From: Taenia hydatigena
Lineage: Eukaryota > Platyhelminthes > Cestoda > Cyclophyllidea > Taeniidae
NCBI GenBank assembly: GCA_036345935.2
Contig: JADWOT020000004.1
Span: 18,593,423 to 18,657,422 of the forward strand
DNA length: 64,000 bases
Direction of reading: 5' to 3'
The notes beneath the pieces were generated by a model, which saw nothing but the letters and a program-made list of their open reading frames with translations, was not told where the DNA came from and made no database searches. The translations under genes and the position numbers were made by a program. Within the stretch, counting starts at the first letter, position 1. Each line of letters opens with the position of its first letter. Positions 49,978-62,175 of this stretch are shown piece by piece.

Positions 49978-50756
49978 GCGAAGAGAGGGAAATAAGCTGT
50001 TGGCATGGCCCAGCGGCCAGCCTACGCACTACATATCCTCGCTCGTCTTTGGAGCGTCTTCCCCGATGATCCCCATGGCAAACCTCCAGCGTTAGCCGCC
50101 ACAACGTAATCGGTGCTGGGAAGAGCACCCATGAGCTAACCATCAAGTCGCCGATATTCGATGCGAATGACGCGATGGTTGACGTCAACGTCACTGACCC
50201 CTCTTGGCATTGCGACTAAACTTGGAGTTTCACCGAGTTCGAAAAGTAAATTTAGAGCAAGTGATCCTGCTAAGCATCAGCGTACCTTCGAGGAGACGTT
50301 GGAATATCGGTCTTCTTTAGCAGGTATGCTAGAGAAATCTCCGCAACGAAACGCTTCCAGGTGGTTCATAGTTAGTGTCCCTTCAGTTATTAATAGCTTT
50401 CTTGCAGAAGACGGATGGAGTAGATGCTGGAGCAGACGTCGATCTCAGCCCTTCTGTTTTAGGATGTCAGAGATTCTCCCGTCCGTAGCACATGCACTTC
50501 CTTCGCATCACTACAGTTTGTCAGAGGTGATAGATACCCGAGTAGGGGTCTTATCAAAGTTTGGTCTGTTTTCCGCCGACACCAATGCAGTATCCTGAGA
50601 CTTCCTTGGAGGCAAGAGAAGGCATAATCATGGAACAGAATGCATATGTATTTAGCAAGCAAAAGGAACGGGGTTGCTGGCATGGCGCGGAGGCCAGCTA
50701 ACGCGGCTAAGGTAATACGGCCACCTCAGTGACCGAAACCGACAATAAGCATTACA
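49893..50756 (+). mobile_element. LTR-flanked short non-autonomous element
   Basis: An 864-bp copy. The left terminal repeat is about 49893-50035, beginning TGTGGCGCCCCCAGACTCC, with an (AT)n run at 49947-49974. The interior is about 50036-50588. The right terminal repeat is about 50589-50756, ending AAGCATTACA. The flanks ACTTT and ACTAT could be a 5-bp target duplication with one mismatch. The interior shares GATGTCAGAGATTCTCCC and CCATCAAGTCGCCGA-type blocks with the 11761 copy. Confidence 0.8.
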
Positions 50757-50765
50757 ACTATATCC

Positions 50766-50959
50766 TGGGATACCTTGTTCATTTGATTGCCGTTTTCCGT
50801 TGTGGTCTACGTGGGGTGACCACATTGCCCCAGCCTGGGGAGGATAGGCCGGCCTCCGGACCGTGCCAGTAGCACCGACCCGTCCTGTTTGCTGTTTATA
50901 TGTATTCTGCTCCAGTATTATGCATTCTTTTGTCTTCAAGGAAGCTTTGGGACGCTACA
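50766..50959 (-). mobile_element. Solo LTR, opposite orientation
   Basis: Reverse-complement terminal repeat, containing GGCCGGCCTCCGGACCGTGCC and ending GGGACGCTACA. Flanks TATCC and TTTCC differ by one base and may be its target duplication. It lies only 9 bp from the preceding element. Confidence 0.7.
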
Positions 50960-51293
50960 TTTCCTAGACAAACGAACTTCATAGTGTAAAATTGAATGCT
51001 AATGACGTCCAACCACAAGTAGGTCCGACAACGCCCATAGGGTACTGCAGTTAAATGATTTCTTGCAACGTCCTACTGTGAGGTATCATTACCACGTTTT
51101 TCTATGCCGAACAGGGACGCTCATGTCTAATGTGCAATAACGCCCACAAGCCACCACGTAAACTGAATCAGGTGTCCAAAACCCAAGACCCAGTCTCCTG
51201 TTCAGCATTATCTCGAAAGCACACAGACGCAGCCACAAATTTTTTAAAACAATGATGAGTACAGCAACCGCTAAAAAGTCTCAACTCAACGAG

Positions 51294-54200
51294 TTAGATG
51301 AGCTGCACAATATCTTCAGAATCACGATCCAGGAAGAGGAAATCAAAGACTTCGTTGTGGAAGTTGGGATAGTAGTGGCAGGCTCGAGTGCAGTCGGGAG
51401 TGAAGTTTACTTCGCATATCTGCGGTTCCACATAAAAGCCACAGAGATTGGCCTCTTCTTGGTGTTGCCGCCACTCCAAAAGCAAATCCACCGCGTACAT
51501 AGCGCGTGACTTGCCGTAGGCACCCAAACCTCGAGGTGGTGGATAAGCAGTCGCTGCCCGGAAGACATCTGCCAGCATTTTGTGGATTTTTGCCTGCAAA
51601 AAGAGAGACGAAGCGGTGATTATGAAGAGCGCTCCAACAAAATCGATGCATATGTCATGTGTGTGGCACATTCATAGGGTTCGAAATTTGTAAGAGCGCA
51701 ATACCTCAATATCCTTCCACCGGAGGTTGGGATACTGCTTCTCGAGGGCCAGAATGAAGTCAGTGTGGTGGATCTGCAAAAGCTCATCAGTTTCACGATA
51801 GTTCATCACGGTAAAGTGCTTCGTGTAGTCGTCGAAATGGTCCAATGAAAATTGCCTGAGATAAGTTAAGTTAATAAAGGTGAGCTCATAAAATTCATGG
51901 CTTACTTTTGGAAAAAAACGTCGTCATTCACCAGAACGCTACAAGATTCACACAGGTGCGACGATTTACGTATGAAGATAAAAAAACGTAATAGAAATCG
52001 TGAAGACGAAAATTGGTGTGACCGCCATGATGGCGGTACGGAGGCTCGCCCACATGACCTGTGCCTTAGAACCGGCGCGGTTCTTCCGTATGTTCATAAC
52101 AAATCCAGCTTCAGCACTGGCCTCGGGCAGGAGAGTCTCTTGTTTGTGGATCATGCGAACACTTCTGTATGAGAGGGGATTTCTTGCAGCTGAGGTGATG
52201 TATTTATGAAACACATCGAAGAGGGAAAGATGCCGTCGTCATAAAAGTGTGTAGGAAGCACAAGTTCACCTTCATCGACATTTAGACTCAGCATTGGGAT
52301 AAAGGAGACCAGAATTGTTGCATGTATATTTTGCTGTTTTAAACTCAGCCAATGTATTTGTAATACGGGGTTCGGTGCAGGCAGCTACCACAAACTAAGA
52401 AATGCATATCACATGGGTGAAGCCGGACTCAAATGGGACAGTTAGAGCGCCACGTATCTGTGGCGCCAGCAATAAAACGGCCAAAAAGAATTAATTTCGA
52501 CTAGCAATTAAAATCTTATTGACACAGTCCTAATCCAAGGGCGTTGTGATTAAAAGCGAGAACAACTTGGTATCCAAGGGTAGACGAATTCAAAAAAATG
52601 TGTTAATCTAAACTTTTGACTACAGGCAGAATAACAACTTGGAGGTACGCACTTATTGGCAAAGCGCAACCAAAACACCTTGTGGGCGTAGAGTCGAAGA
52701 GGATGAGTGGATTTAAGGAAGACAACATAGCGCACATCGAACTTCACCCAACTGGAGATGTCGTCCCGGTAGAAGAGCACCGGATCAGTGATGTATCGAC
52801 TTGCAATCTGAAAGTATGAAAACAAAGCAAACCGGCGGGGCAAAGGGGAAAAATCGGGAATTTTTATGGATGGTCACTCTCCTCAATCAGCGTTCAGTCC
52901 TAGCTGCGTAGGCTGGCCTCAGGACCACGCCAGCGGCTCATTTCTCCCTACAGCAGAACCACTTATTCTGAACTTTGTTTCCCAAGCCCGACCAAACTCC
53001 AAGCCCAACCGAACTGCTAAGAGGGATCACTGACGTTGGTGTCAAGCATCACCTCAATCGCGTCGAATGTCGGCGACTGGCATGGTTAGCTCGTGGTTGC
53101 TTCTTGCGACACTGATTACGTTGTGATGGCTGACGCGGGACGTCTGCCAAGGGGCGCGTCGCGGACGACGCTCGAATGAGGAGAGGGACGATGCAACACT
53201 ATGTTTTTTTTGACAGGGTCACAGAGGTGGCCATATTGCCCTAGCTGCATAGGCTTGCCTCAGGGCCATGCCAGCAGCTCATTCCCCTGTTTGTTGAATA
53301 TACATATTCTGCCCTCGTATTTTGCCTTCAAGGGAGCCTCGGGATGCTACGATCCCCTCCTCAGACCAAGACCATTCTGAATTCATTTATTTCCTTGGAC
53401 AAAGCTAAGCTGTTGGCGACACAAAATTATGGGTGAACACTTTTCATAAACTGATAAGGAACACATACCACACATTTGTGATTTGCAGGGCCAAATAATA
53501 AATGCGGGGCGGCACATAACTGTGGAACTGTTGGTGAATAGTAGAAATTATAGTAAGCCTTTCACTTAAATGCCAAGATGGTGGAGTCAATTCCGTGAAC
53601 GTTCAGCAAGAGAGTGGAACGCCCAAAGGGCCGAACAGCATGGGACCATAGTTGGTTGTAAAATTACTCAGGAGCTCAATCCTTTTTTAGGAACGACAAA
53701 AAATCGTTCAAGGACATCATCAACCGCAAAGCAAGGCAGGGAGGTTGTCATGGTGTGGTCCGGCCGTGCTAAATTATTTTTTTTTACGCCAAAGAAGTGG
53801 AACCAGCGGCTTAACAATATGAGAAAGATGAAGTGACGTAAAAAATTTCAAGGCTTACTCCTTCATAAATCAGTGATTGGAAGAAAAGCTTTCCAGGATA
53901 TTTTCATCCTAAAAGAACAACTAGTTTTTATAGGAGTCAAATTCGATTCAAATCAGGATTCTAGGGTATCCCACCACACCAATAGTAAGCACTGATAAAA
54001 TTTTTGAGAAAAAGATACAAGATTTCACAATCCGTACCATTGGACCACATTCATTGAGCCGGAGAATTTGGTCAAGACTATCGGAAATGCAGATGCCCAG
54101 GCCACGACCCAGGTTCCAGGGTTTGACGATCCAAATGTTGCGTTTTTTCGACCCACAGCCGATGGCGATTGACACATGACGACCTTGCTTGTCACAACGC

Positions 54201-57200
54201 TGACAAACTTCGGTGTGGGGACATTGTGACAGGTCGTGCTTTGCCTGATGAAGATGGAAAATGAGGGATTTATTGTTGGTGGTGGACTTTTTCCCGATTT
54301 ACATCGATCAAGGTAAAAATAGCGGCGGACCATCAATACCTTTGCGGCTACACTCAAGTATATTACCTATGCACATATTCGGGATTAAAGAGACGAGCCT
54401 CGATACTTTTGATCAGGTCGATGGTTGCCGTGAGTTGCCAACAAAATTCTATCAGAGGTGGCGATGGACATCAGTGAGGAACAGTTTAAACAAATACATT
54501 AGTAACCGAAATGGTTCAATGCCACTCAATAGTGCAAAGCTCTGAAACCGAGCTTATCAAACCATTTCCGACCCACATTTAAATGCGGCCAATCGTAGAG
54601 GGCCGGTAGGTCAATTTAGGGGAACAGAAAGTGACAAGCCTCTTCCACGGGAGCCCCAAGGAAAAAAAAGGTCCAGAAGTGAAACTATAAGACCGATTAC
54701 TCTGCACGATCCAGACTTCTAACAACAGTTTAAATGACAACATAGGAACCAAAGAATCGACAATAAGAAAAAAGCTGAACATTAGAATTATTTGGATTTC
54801 TCAATCAAATTAAATACAAATCGCTTGCAGGTAAAAGCTACCATGGGAATAAACTCGTCAGAGTGAATTCAAAGACAACAAAAGCAAATCACATCCAATT
54901 AGAGGTGGAGAATACAATGGAAAAAAATATTTACGAAATCAAAAGCTAACCACTTCATTTCCTTTCGCTTTCTCCTCTTCTTCCTCATCCGAAATCTCCT
55001 CGGACATACGCTGGAAGAAACCCACAAACTGTGCCAACTCGTAGTAGAGGTTAAAGGTTACGGGGTGCCAGGCCGAGGTAAGAGCTCGCTTGGGGCGGTC
55101 ACCGTCACTACCGACACTGTTCTCCTCCTCCTCATCGAGGTCAAAGGCATCTCCGGGGCCACTGATTTCAATGGCACGCTCGGAGGCAGCGAGAGCGGCT
55201 AGCATGTCCTTTACAGTAAGGACCGACTCGTTGGGAAACTGATTTAACCACACGTGACCTTGGTTTTGGGACAACCACCTAAAGAAGACAAGTGGACACC
55301 GTTATACCAAGACAAGTTTTTTGGCTTTGCTGAAGGCGCGTCAGTTTGGTCCTCTGCGATGCAAATACGCTTGCGTGCGTCTTTAGAATTACATGCGGCC
55401 ACAATGGTCAAAGCGGTAGACGAATTTACTTCAAAAAGACGAGAATAGTTCCGATTTCAACGGTTGAAAACCATGGTTAGGCGGGACAGCAGGAAGATAT
55501 CTGCTGTCGACGCCTTAGTTTGCATAAATTCACAAAGGAAGAGCTATAAAAACTGCGCCGGTCTCAAGTTCTACGTAACAGCTAGAGAATTGAAAATGTA
55601 TCGAAGGGAAGGAAACAAGAGAGAAGGTGAAAACCTTAAAATCCCATGTGTTTTGAGAGATGAGAAGACATAGTGAATAACGACGTCAGTATTCACTAAA
55701 CCCATCTCTAGCACCGCAAGACGTTGGGGGCAACCTCGCCGTTAGGGCGTGAGCCCACGCAAAAAAACTGCATAACTGAACGAAAGAGAACTCCTAAACA
55801 CATGAAGGCTTAGTGGAACGGAGAACCAAATTTAACGTAGAACCGAATATCACCGTTTGTGCCATCAAATAGCTACTGGGTGCTAAGCTTAACATCACAA
55901 AGAATGCGTTGACCCTCATTTTTTCTCCACTACCTGAAATGAGGTATTCAGCGCAAAGCGTACGCACTCACGCATAATCTCGAATATGTTTGCGAACCCA
56001 AACAATCCCTGCTTGATCGCGATTCGTAGTGATCTTGTAGTTATGGCTAGTCAACGTCTTAGCAACCAACTCAAGATCCGTATAAACCAATTGGGGCGTT
56101 GCTACGGCATCCACCAACTTTGCGTTGGGATCAGGGAGAGTTTCGGATATTTTGTGACTCTGGGTAGAAAAATAAGAAAGACGAAGTCAAATGAATCGAT
56201 GAAACGGGGTTAGTTGGTGGAGCGGAGGGAGACAAACCTACCGTGAAGAACTCGTCGGTTAAGACGAAGGTATGAGCGGAAGACCCATCCGAAAAGTCTC
56301 CACCCTCCCAGGGAATGAGAAGAAGGGACTTTTTTTCCTCATCAGTCACAACGCACAACCAGTCGACGTAGAGAGTGTCTGCAGAAAAGTGAAACGCATG
56401 TTAAAAATCGAGGAGGGCATCAAAAGATGGAAAAAAAGCCATGGAAATTTACCTTCTTTGTGCAGGTCTTCAATAGGCCAAAACATAGAGTAGCAGAGCT
56501 GTTCGGGGACGTAGAGTAGCGAAGCGACACGAACTAGAAACGATAAGGTCAACCACTTCATATTTAGCCGGAGAAGGCTTACTTTTACTGCAATGCAAAT
56601 TTGTCATGCCACCTCAGGCCTTGAATGCAAAGTTTAAAACAAAACGGGGACTGCATAGTTGAACGAGATTTATCGTGGATTCGTGCATAACTGCCCAGGA
56701 GGTTCTCTTGAAGGTAATTGGTCTGCAATATCGGCGGAAGCATTGGCTAGTTTGCTCCCCAAGAACAAAAACCCCAATTTCATTGATTGGGCACGACACA
56801 AAGCTGCCATCTGTGGTGCGAAATTACAATGTGATCTCCACTCCTGTCCCACAGCCTGACATCTTAACGATGACCGAATCAGAACAACCGCAGAGAACGC
56901 AAGGTACGAGCCGCAATGGAATGATAATCCGTTTAGTTACACTTTTGGCTGTGCGGGTCCCCTCAGTCTCTACGTGGGTAGCATGGAGTTCTGCGCATCT
57001 GCCAATCTTTCTACAAGCTTCTAAACTAAATGTTTCAAGGATTGAATGCCCTCCAAAGTCTGGAGGGCGCGCCAAGCGGTGCAATACGTTCGGCCCAAGG
57101 AATTACATTTCTAATGTGGTTAGCCGCGAGTGGGAGAAAAATACAGCAGAAAAAGCACGTTGTCATAAGTCAAGATAGTATCACCATGTTGGCTGAACTC

Positions 57201-59030
57201 TTAGGAATACTTTTAAGATGACAGATAGGTTACCATTGGGATTAATAGACTGTTTCAGACTGGAGCCGAATTCATCGAGAATGTACCAGATATTCCTTTT
57301 GATCATGATCTCCTCTTCATTTTCGTCACATGGCTGTGAAAGTTGGTAGAGGCGACAAAACCTAGAGGTTAAGGGAGAAATACAACTTTGGATGAGTGTA
57401 AACTGCAACGCCACAAATGAGGCGTAAATGAAGGATGATAAATGGAGCACATTTTTCTCGATCCTCTTTAATCACATTTGTTACCGTGTTGATTAAGAAA
57501 ACCAAAATATTAAACAGGTTCATTTTTTCCTTTTAAAAGCCGGAATGATTTGGTTGCCCTACATATTAAACCGAACACACCCAAACCAATAACCCAAAAA
57601 GACGACAGTTGGAATATGCATTCGTCTCATCAAATTAGCCTAACAACGTTCAGTAATAATTGGGAACTGGAACAAAAATTCAGCGGATTCGGCAGTTTAG
57701 AAGGACCAAGAAACATCTTGATCACAGACGCCACCATCCATTTACTCACCTTATTTACTCGGACTAGTCATTTTGATGATGACCCATTTGATATATTACT
57801 AGTTTTCTGTGTGACTGGACATATTTTTTCACCCCATTCGTGACAGTTGAATTATTCCAAGACGTAAGTAAGGGTTAAACAGTTTCCGTACACTAATGGT
57901 AAGTAGTTTTTATTGCATAAAATACGTCAAGTTACAAAGTTAACTGAAGGCAACGAAGGTAAAGCACCAAGATCAGTGCTTCATGGGAATGTCTACAAAT
58001 TCGCAATAATGTCTAGGTGGGAGATCAGATGAGAAGCACAGTCCATGAAGATTGGATGGAATACACTCAGACAAGTGCCCTACAGACTGATGGGTTCCAA
58101 CTTGCCATTGGCAATGGGTAACCGAGTAAGCAACAATAAATCAAGGCTTAATCATCAGTGCCGAAGCTTTGGTTGGTAATTTGAGGGATCACAAAATGCA
58201 GTGATGATGACTGAAAAAGTAACAGCATCTACTACCAAAATCATAGACTAACCAAAAATGTCTATGACGTGAGGAAAAATCCACGAGAAGTTCAGTTACG
58301 TTCCAGAGTAACTGTCTAGACAAGAAAAACTATCTGCTCACTGATAATTAAAAAAAGGGGATGAATACCAACCCCTTGATAAGATGTCCGCTGATATAAC
58401 GTTAATCCGAAGTCTATATGTGGAAATCGAGTGCAAGCGAGTAAATGCTGTCAAAATGTGCGGAGGCTATAGTAAACAGTGACCCAATCGAAGGGGCATT
58501 TAACGCCATCTAACCGATTGAGCGGCCAAACTAGAGCAAACTTGTGGAACTAAAAGTAAACGATGAAATGAGCAGAGTGACAATAACAAAGACTCACTGC
58601 CACATCCTTCGCATAACTGTTTCAATCGCTTCAGTCTCATCCTCTTCCTCGATGCACATCATCGTCTTCATTCTCAACAGCAGAGCGGCGTTCGACTCCA
58701 GAGTTCTCCGTACATCTGGCAGCTCAAATGTCCAAGCATGGTCGGCCAGAAAGACGCTAAACGTTGAGGCAAAATTGTGAAAACAAACCTATTCGGATCG
58801 GAGGACCGAACCTCGTCCACTTTGACAGAGACGAACAGTTCTCTTTTGACCACGGCATGCGTAGTCTCACTGGTGTAATTGAGCATTCCAAGTTCAAACG
58901 TTGCTGGGGCGTCAAAGATCTTATTCAGTAGTTTGTTGTGTAATGAAGGCCAGTAGAGTTCAGGAACCTGCATGGAGATGAGGGCAGCAGTGTGATCGCG
59001 CAGGAAATCGTTGTAGGTGTATTGGTTCAT
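51294..59030 (-). CDS. TTLL12: Tubulin-tyrosine-ligase-like protein 12
   Basis: Eleven exons in coding order: 58789-59030, 58598-58756, 57234-57361, 56453-56533, 56242-56378, 55972-56159, 54951-55278, 54038-54244, 52653-52807, 51705-51855, 51294-51593. They total 2,076 nt and 691 residues, against 644 in human. The N-terminal half is the TTLL12-specific SET-like region (VPELYWPSLHNKLLNKIFDA, VFLADHAWTFELP, NIWYILDEFGSSLK, YSMFWPIEDL). The C-terminal half is the TTL ATP-grasp domain (LNQFPNESVLTVKDMLA, WIVKPWN at 459-465, VKFDVRYVVFLKS, FWLRFANK, EVNFTPDC near 653). Vertebrate TTLL12 is regarded as lacking tubulin ligase activity and affects tubulin and histone modification and innate signalling. 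Exon phases match at every junction. Less certain: the start of exon 8 (acceptors at 54244 or 42 nt later) and its GTTAGC upstream donor. Confidence 0.93.
52447..52466. repeat. Hairpin with 7-bp GC-rich stem
   Basis: GCGCCAC and GTGGCGC separated by six bases, in a TTLL12 intron. The stem and the flanking CCAGC/CTGG resemble the palindrome at 18937-18956. Confidence 0.6.
52901..53352 (-). mobile_element. Internally deleted LTR element in a TTLL12 intron
   Basis: Reverse orientation. A fragment of one terminal repeat (52901-52949) is followed by interior sequence (TCGCGTCGAATGTCGGCGAC, GGCTGACGCGGGACGTC). The other terminal repeat is at about 53192-53352, ending GGGATGCTAC. It lies between exons 8 and 9 of TTLL12 in the same orientation as the gene. 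No target duplication is visible. Confidence 0.7.
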
Positions 59031-60657
59031 CGTAGTGCTAAATTGGGAGTAATGTAATGTTTAGTGTACATAACGCTTGACAGCTGCCAAGAACAAATAA
59101 GTAAAGGAGCCAATTTACAAATGAAGGGTTTAGAACATAATATATTGTAGACAAGGAAAAGGAGCGGAGAAGGTTGGCTGAAAAATCTGAATCTATAAAA
59201 AGGTGGGAATAAGTTCATTCACAAACAGAGCCGTAACAACAAACCACCACATATTCAAAAACAAATGAAAGCCAGATTATTAATACAAGTAGTGACCTAC
59301 TTACTGCTCATCCATTTATTTAGCTGAAATTCCAAGGAACTGAGCATTTCGGGGAAAAGTTGGACGGAGGGTGCTGCAGTTTTGGATTGCTTAAAGTGCC
59401 ATTTTGACAAATCAATGTTGCGCCTCAAGAAAGTATAAAGGCAAAAGTGCACAATTTGACGAAAGACACATTCATGACAGAAAGATGGAGGACGCAAAAT
59501 CAGAGATAAATGATCCGATTATTTAATACCGAACCCCTCCCCCCCATTCGGAGGTGAGCTACAGCATCTCCAAAGCAGGGCAGACTCCACTGCAAGGGTA
59601 AGAGAAGAACGAACCAAAGAAACACAAGGTAAAACTACCCAATTTCCACCCGAAAAGCCAGTACCAACTCCAAGGTGCATTAGGAGTAAAATAGCCTTTA
59701 AAAAAAAGCTCGAAGCCAAAGCGCACTGCCAAGAAGTACTTAAGGAATGGACAAGAAATGATGCAGCAAGAGTTTTGGAAAACCTAAAACTAGTCACGAG
59801 CATTTCACAACGCAATGCCCACTACAGGTTGACGGACCCACCACTCACCGAATTCACTAATCCCGCCATTTTATATTATCGCACCAAATACCGTTCCGAT
59901 TATAAATATTTTATATCTTCAATTTTTGCAGTTGTACGTAGGGGTTGCACAACGATAAGCAAAAAGACACTTTAAAATGTTTCATGACATATTATAAAAC
60001 ACATAACCATTGAAAATTTTTTACTAATGACTTAAGGCAACTGCAGTAAATACAAAAGCATTAAGAGCAAGCATCCGCACCTTTGGCAATGTTTTTAATA
60101 CGCCGTGCACACTTCAAGCCATGGCGCGGTATTAGAAAGTAAAACAATTCTTTTACATAATTAAAACGCTTTTACCCAATTCCAATGGTTGACTGACATG
60201 CATGCTAACCATATAATGCCTACAAGGCACCGAAACCAGCTACGAAGAGGTTAATTCGACAATGTTTCAACCAGCACTACTTCCGCTCGCTCAGCGCTAA
60301 TTGGTCAGGCTGACAACTCACACATTTCCTCGTGAATTTCACCACGGCCACTCTCCCATTTCATTCGATGGCCCCACCGCGACTCCTTGCTGGATCCCAT
60401 GTTCAAAGCTCGTGTTCACCTCAACAAGCAGCATTTGACAAACACTATGAAGCCCACCTTTTCAAAAAAACAAACAACAAGCTGGTGATCCAGGTCTGTA
60501 TTTTGATTTTTGGTTTCATTAAGTTGTATGATGGGATCAACCGTTTACTTAATTTTACGTCAGGGGAAACCGATGTGTTTGATGCAGCTTAACGAACTGT
60601 CAGAAGAAGTCAAGACGAGTCACTGCATTAATTCTGCGCCGAAAAGAATTTTTTAAA
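59031..60657. other. Interval between ARL2BP and TTLL12
   Basis: No gene recognised. The minus strand has CCAATTTAG ending at 59038, seven bases upstream of the TTLL12 ATG: either a 5' UTR intron or a trans-splice acceptor. A plus-strand frame at 60332-60592 with one hydrophobic stretch is unsupported. Confidence 0.45.
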
Positions 60658-61813
60658 TTAAGGGTCGCTGATATCGCCTAGCGGAACAGGTTCGACAACG
60701 CCCGCTCGGCAGGAGAACGCGTTGCTAAGCGACAGGCTATTACCTATTGTTTCCTTTGACTGAAGAAAGTAAACAATTTTAGTCAAAAAGTACTCACATT
60801 TCTGAAGTCCACCATCAGTTCCACGAAGTCTTCAAAATCAGTTAAGGTGTTAAGAAACTCAAAAACCTCTCCATCGCACGAACGCGGCTGTGAACTAAAG
60901 CACATGGCATTTAAGTATCAAAAACTTGTCAGATTCCATATCAATGTTTGACTAATACAAGATCGCATGTGTTTTGCAACAAATTAAACCCGTATAGTCA
61001 ACACAAAAAGCTTTTTAGTTATTTGCATATTATGACGGCGCATTCGAACCTTAACGATTTAATAAGGGCTGACAGCAGTGAAGAAAACAGATCGTGGGTT
61101 TGCTTCGTTGCCATTTACTTACGCGATCCAATCGAGAATTCCTTGCAGGGTTAACTTCGACGATTTTTCAGAAAGTTTTTTTTCGATATAGTCACGAATT
61201 AAATTATTCTAGGAACATTAAAATAAAAAACTAAGGTTATGCTCTATAAAGAAAGCTACTGCACAAAATTATTGCTAATAAACCACCTAAGCATCACTTT
61301 CGTATAAGGATATTGCAGCAGCGCTGTAACATTAAATTGAATAGTGCATAAAATTATCAATAGCAAGAAAAGTACCTGGTCATAAGTGCTTTATAAAAAA
61401 CTTACATTGTAAAAAGTCATAAGTGCATACTTAGGAGGTGATATGTTATGAAATTAAAGGGGTAGTTAAACTCACATATTTCTTGTGTACTTCCAGAAGA
61501 GTTGACGCTTTTTCCTTCAGATCCGTGAAATGGACGCAGTTTTTTTCCATATATTCTGATTGCAAACTTATAAATTCGTCACCAAATAGGAATTAATACA
61601 AACATAGGCTTTACTAATCAGTGTCTCTTCAAGTATCCCCAAAGTTTGATCGATTTCAGATATGCCATTATCTGGTCTTCTGCAGTGAAGTATAAATCAT
61701 TAGCACCTACGAGATAATGTCTTGAAATTCGTCTTCGTCATAGGATTGTGAAGGAATTATTGGTTGGGAGTCTAAAATGGAGTCCGAACATCATTTTTAC
61801 CTCCTGTTTCCAT
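60658..61813 (-). CDS. ARL2BP: ADP-ribosylation factor-like 2-binding protein (BART)
   Basis: Seven exons in coding order: 61801-61813, 61711-61771, 61615-61679, 61476-61582, 61123-61208, 60798-60894, 60658-60759. They total 531 nt and 176 residues, against 163 in human. The BART domain is complete: IDQTLGILEETLISDEF aligns with human VVGYLEDIIMDDEF, SEYMEKNCVHF with NFMDKYYLEF, VHKKYNNLIRDYIEKKLSEK with IFNEYISLVEKYIEEQL, and GEVFEFLNTLTDFEDFVELM with GDIFDMLLTFTDFLAFKEMF. In animals it binds GTP-bound ARL2/ARL3 and acts at the centrosome, in cilia and mitochondria. The first three introns are 29, 31 and 32 nt. The third ends TG instead of AG (see findings). An AG acceptor lies 7 nt before the ATG. 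Confidence 0.92.
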
Positions 61814-62175
61814 TTCAGCGCTGGAGTATCTATGCTTATAGGTACATTGCTTTAGTTCAGCTAAAAACCTCGACCTTCAAAATTCGCAGATGCATACGCA
61901 TAATCACACAAGATTTTAGAAAATTCTAGTTGTATTTTATATGCAGGTTTATTGTGTTTTTGAATCTACGAGTTTGAAAACAGGGAGATTTTTTAGAACT
62001 CATGTAAAAAAATATTTCGAACCCAGCTACTTTATTTGTTAATGATGCGCAAACACATGTAAGCTTATGAACTTTACGAATGTTCTGTAGTACAAATGCG
62101 GAGCCTTTTCAGTAGACTGCCAACTATCTATTCTATTGCAAGTTGTGGTTTTCTGCAATGGATTGCATTTTAAGA
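61814..62175. other. Upstream flank of ARL2BP
   Basis: AT-rich sequence with no gene recognised. The minus strand ends in TACTCCAG (AG at 61821-61822) seven bases before the ATG. Confidence 0.5.

Noticed and set aside
56675..57178. 167-codon plus-strand open frame
   Set aside because: It lies in a TTLL12 intron on the opposite strand, with no recognisable family or splice context.
60332..60592. 86-codon plus-strand frame with a hydrophobic stretch
   Set aside because: It sits just past the ARL2BP 3' end with no splice or family support; probably chance.
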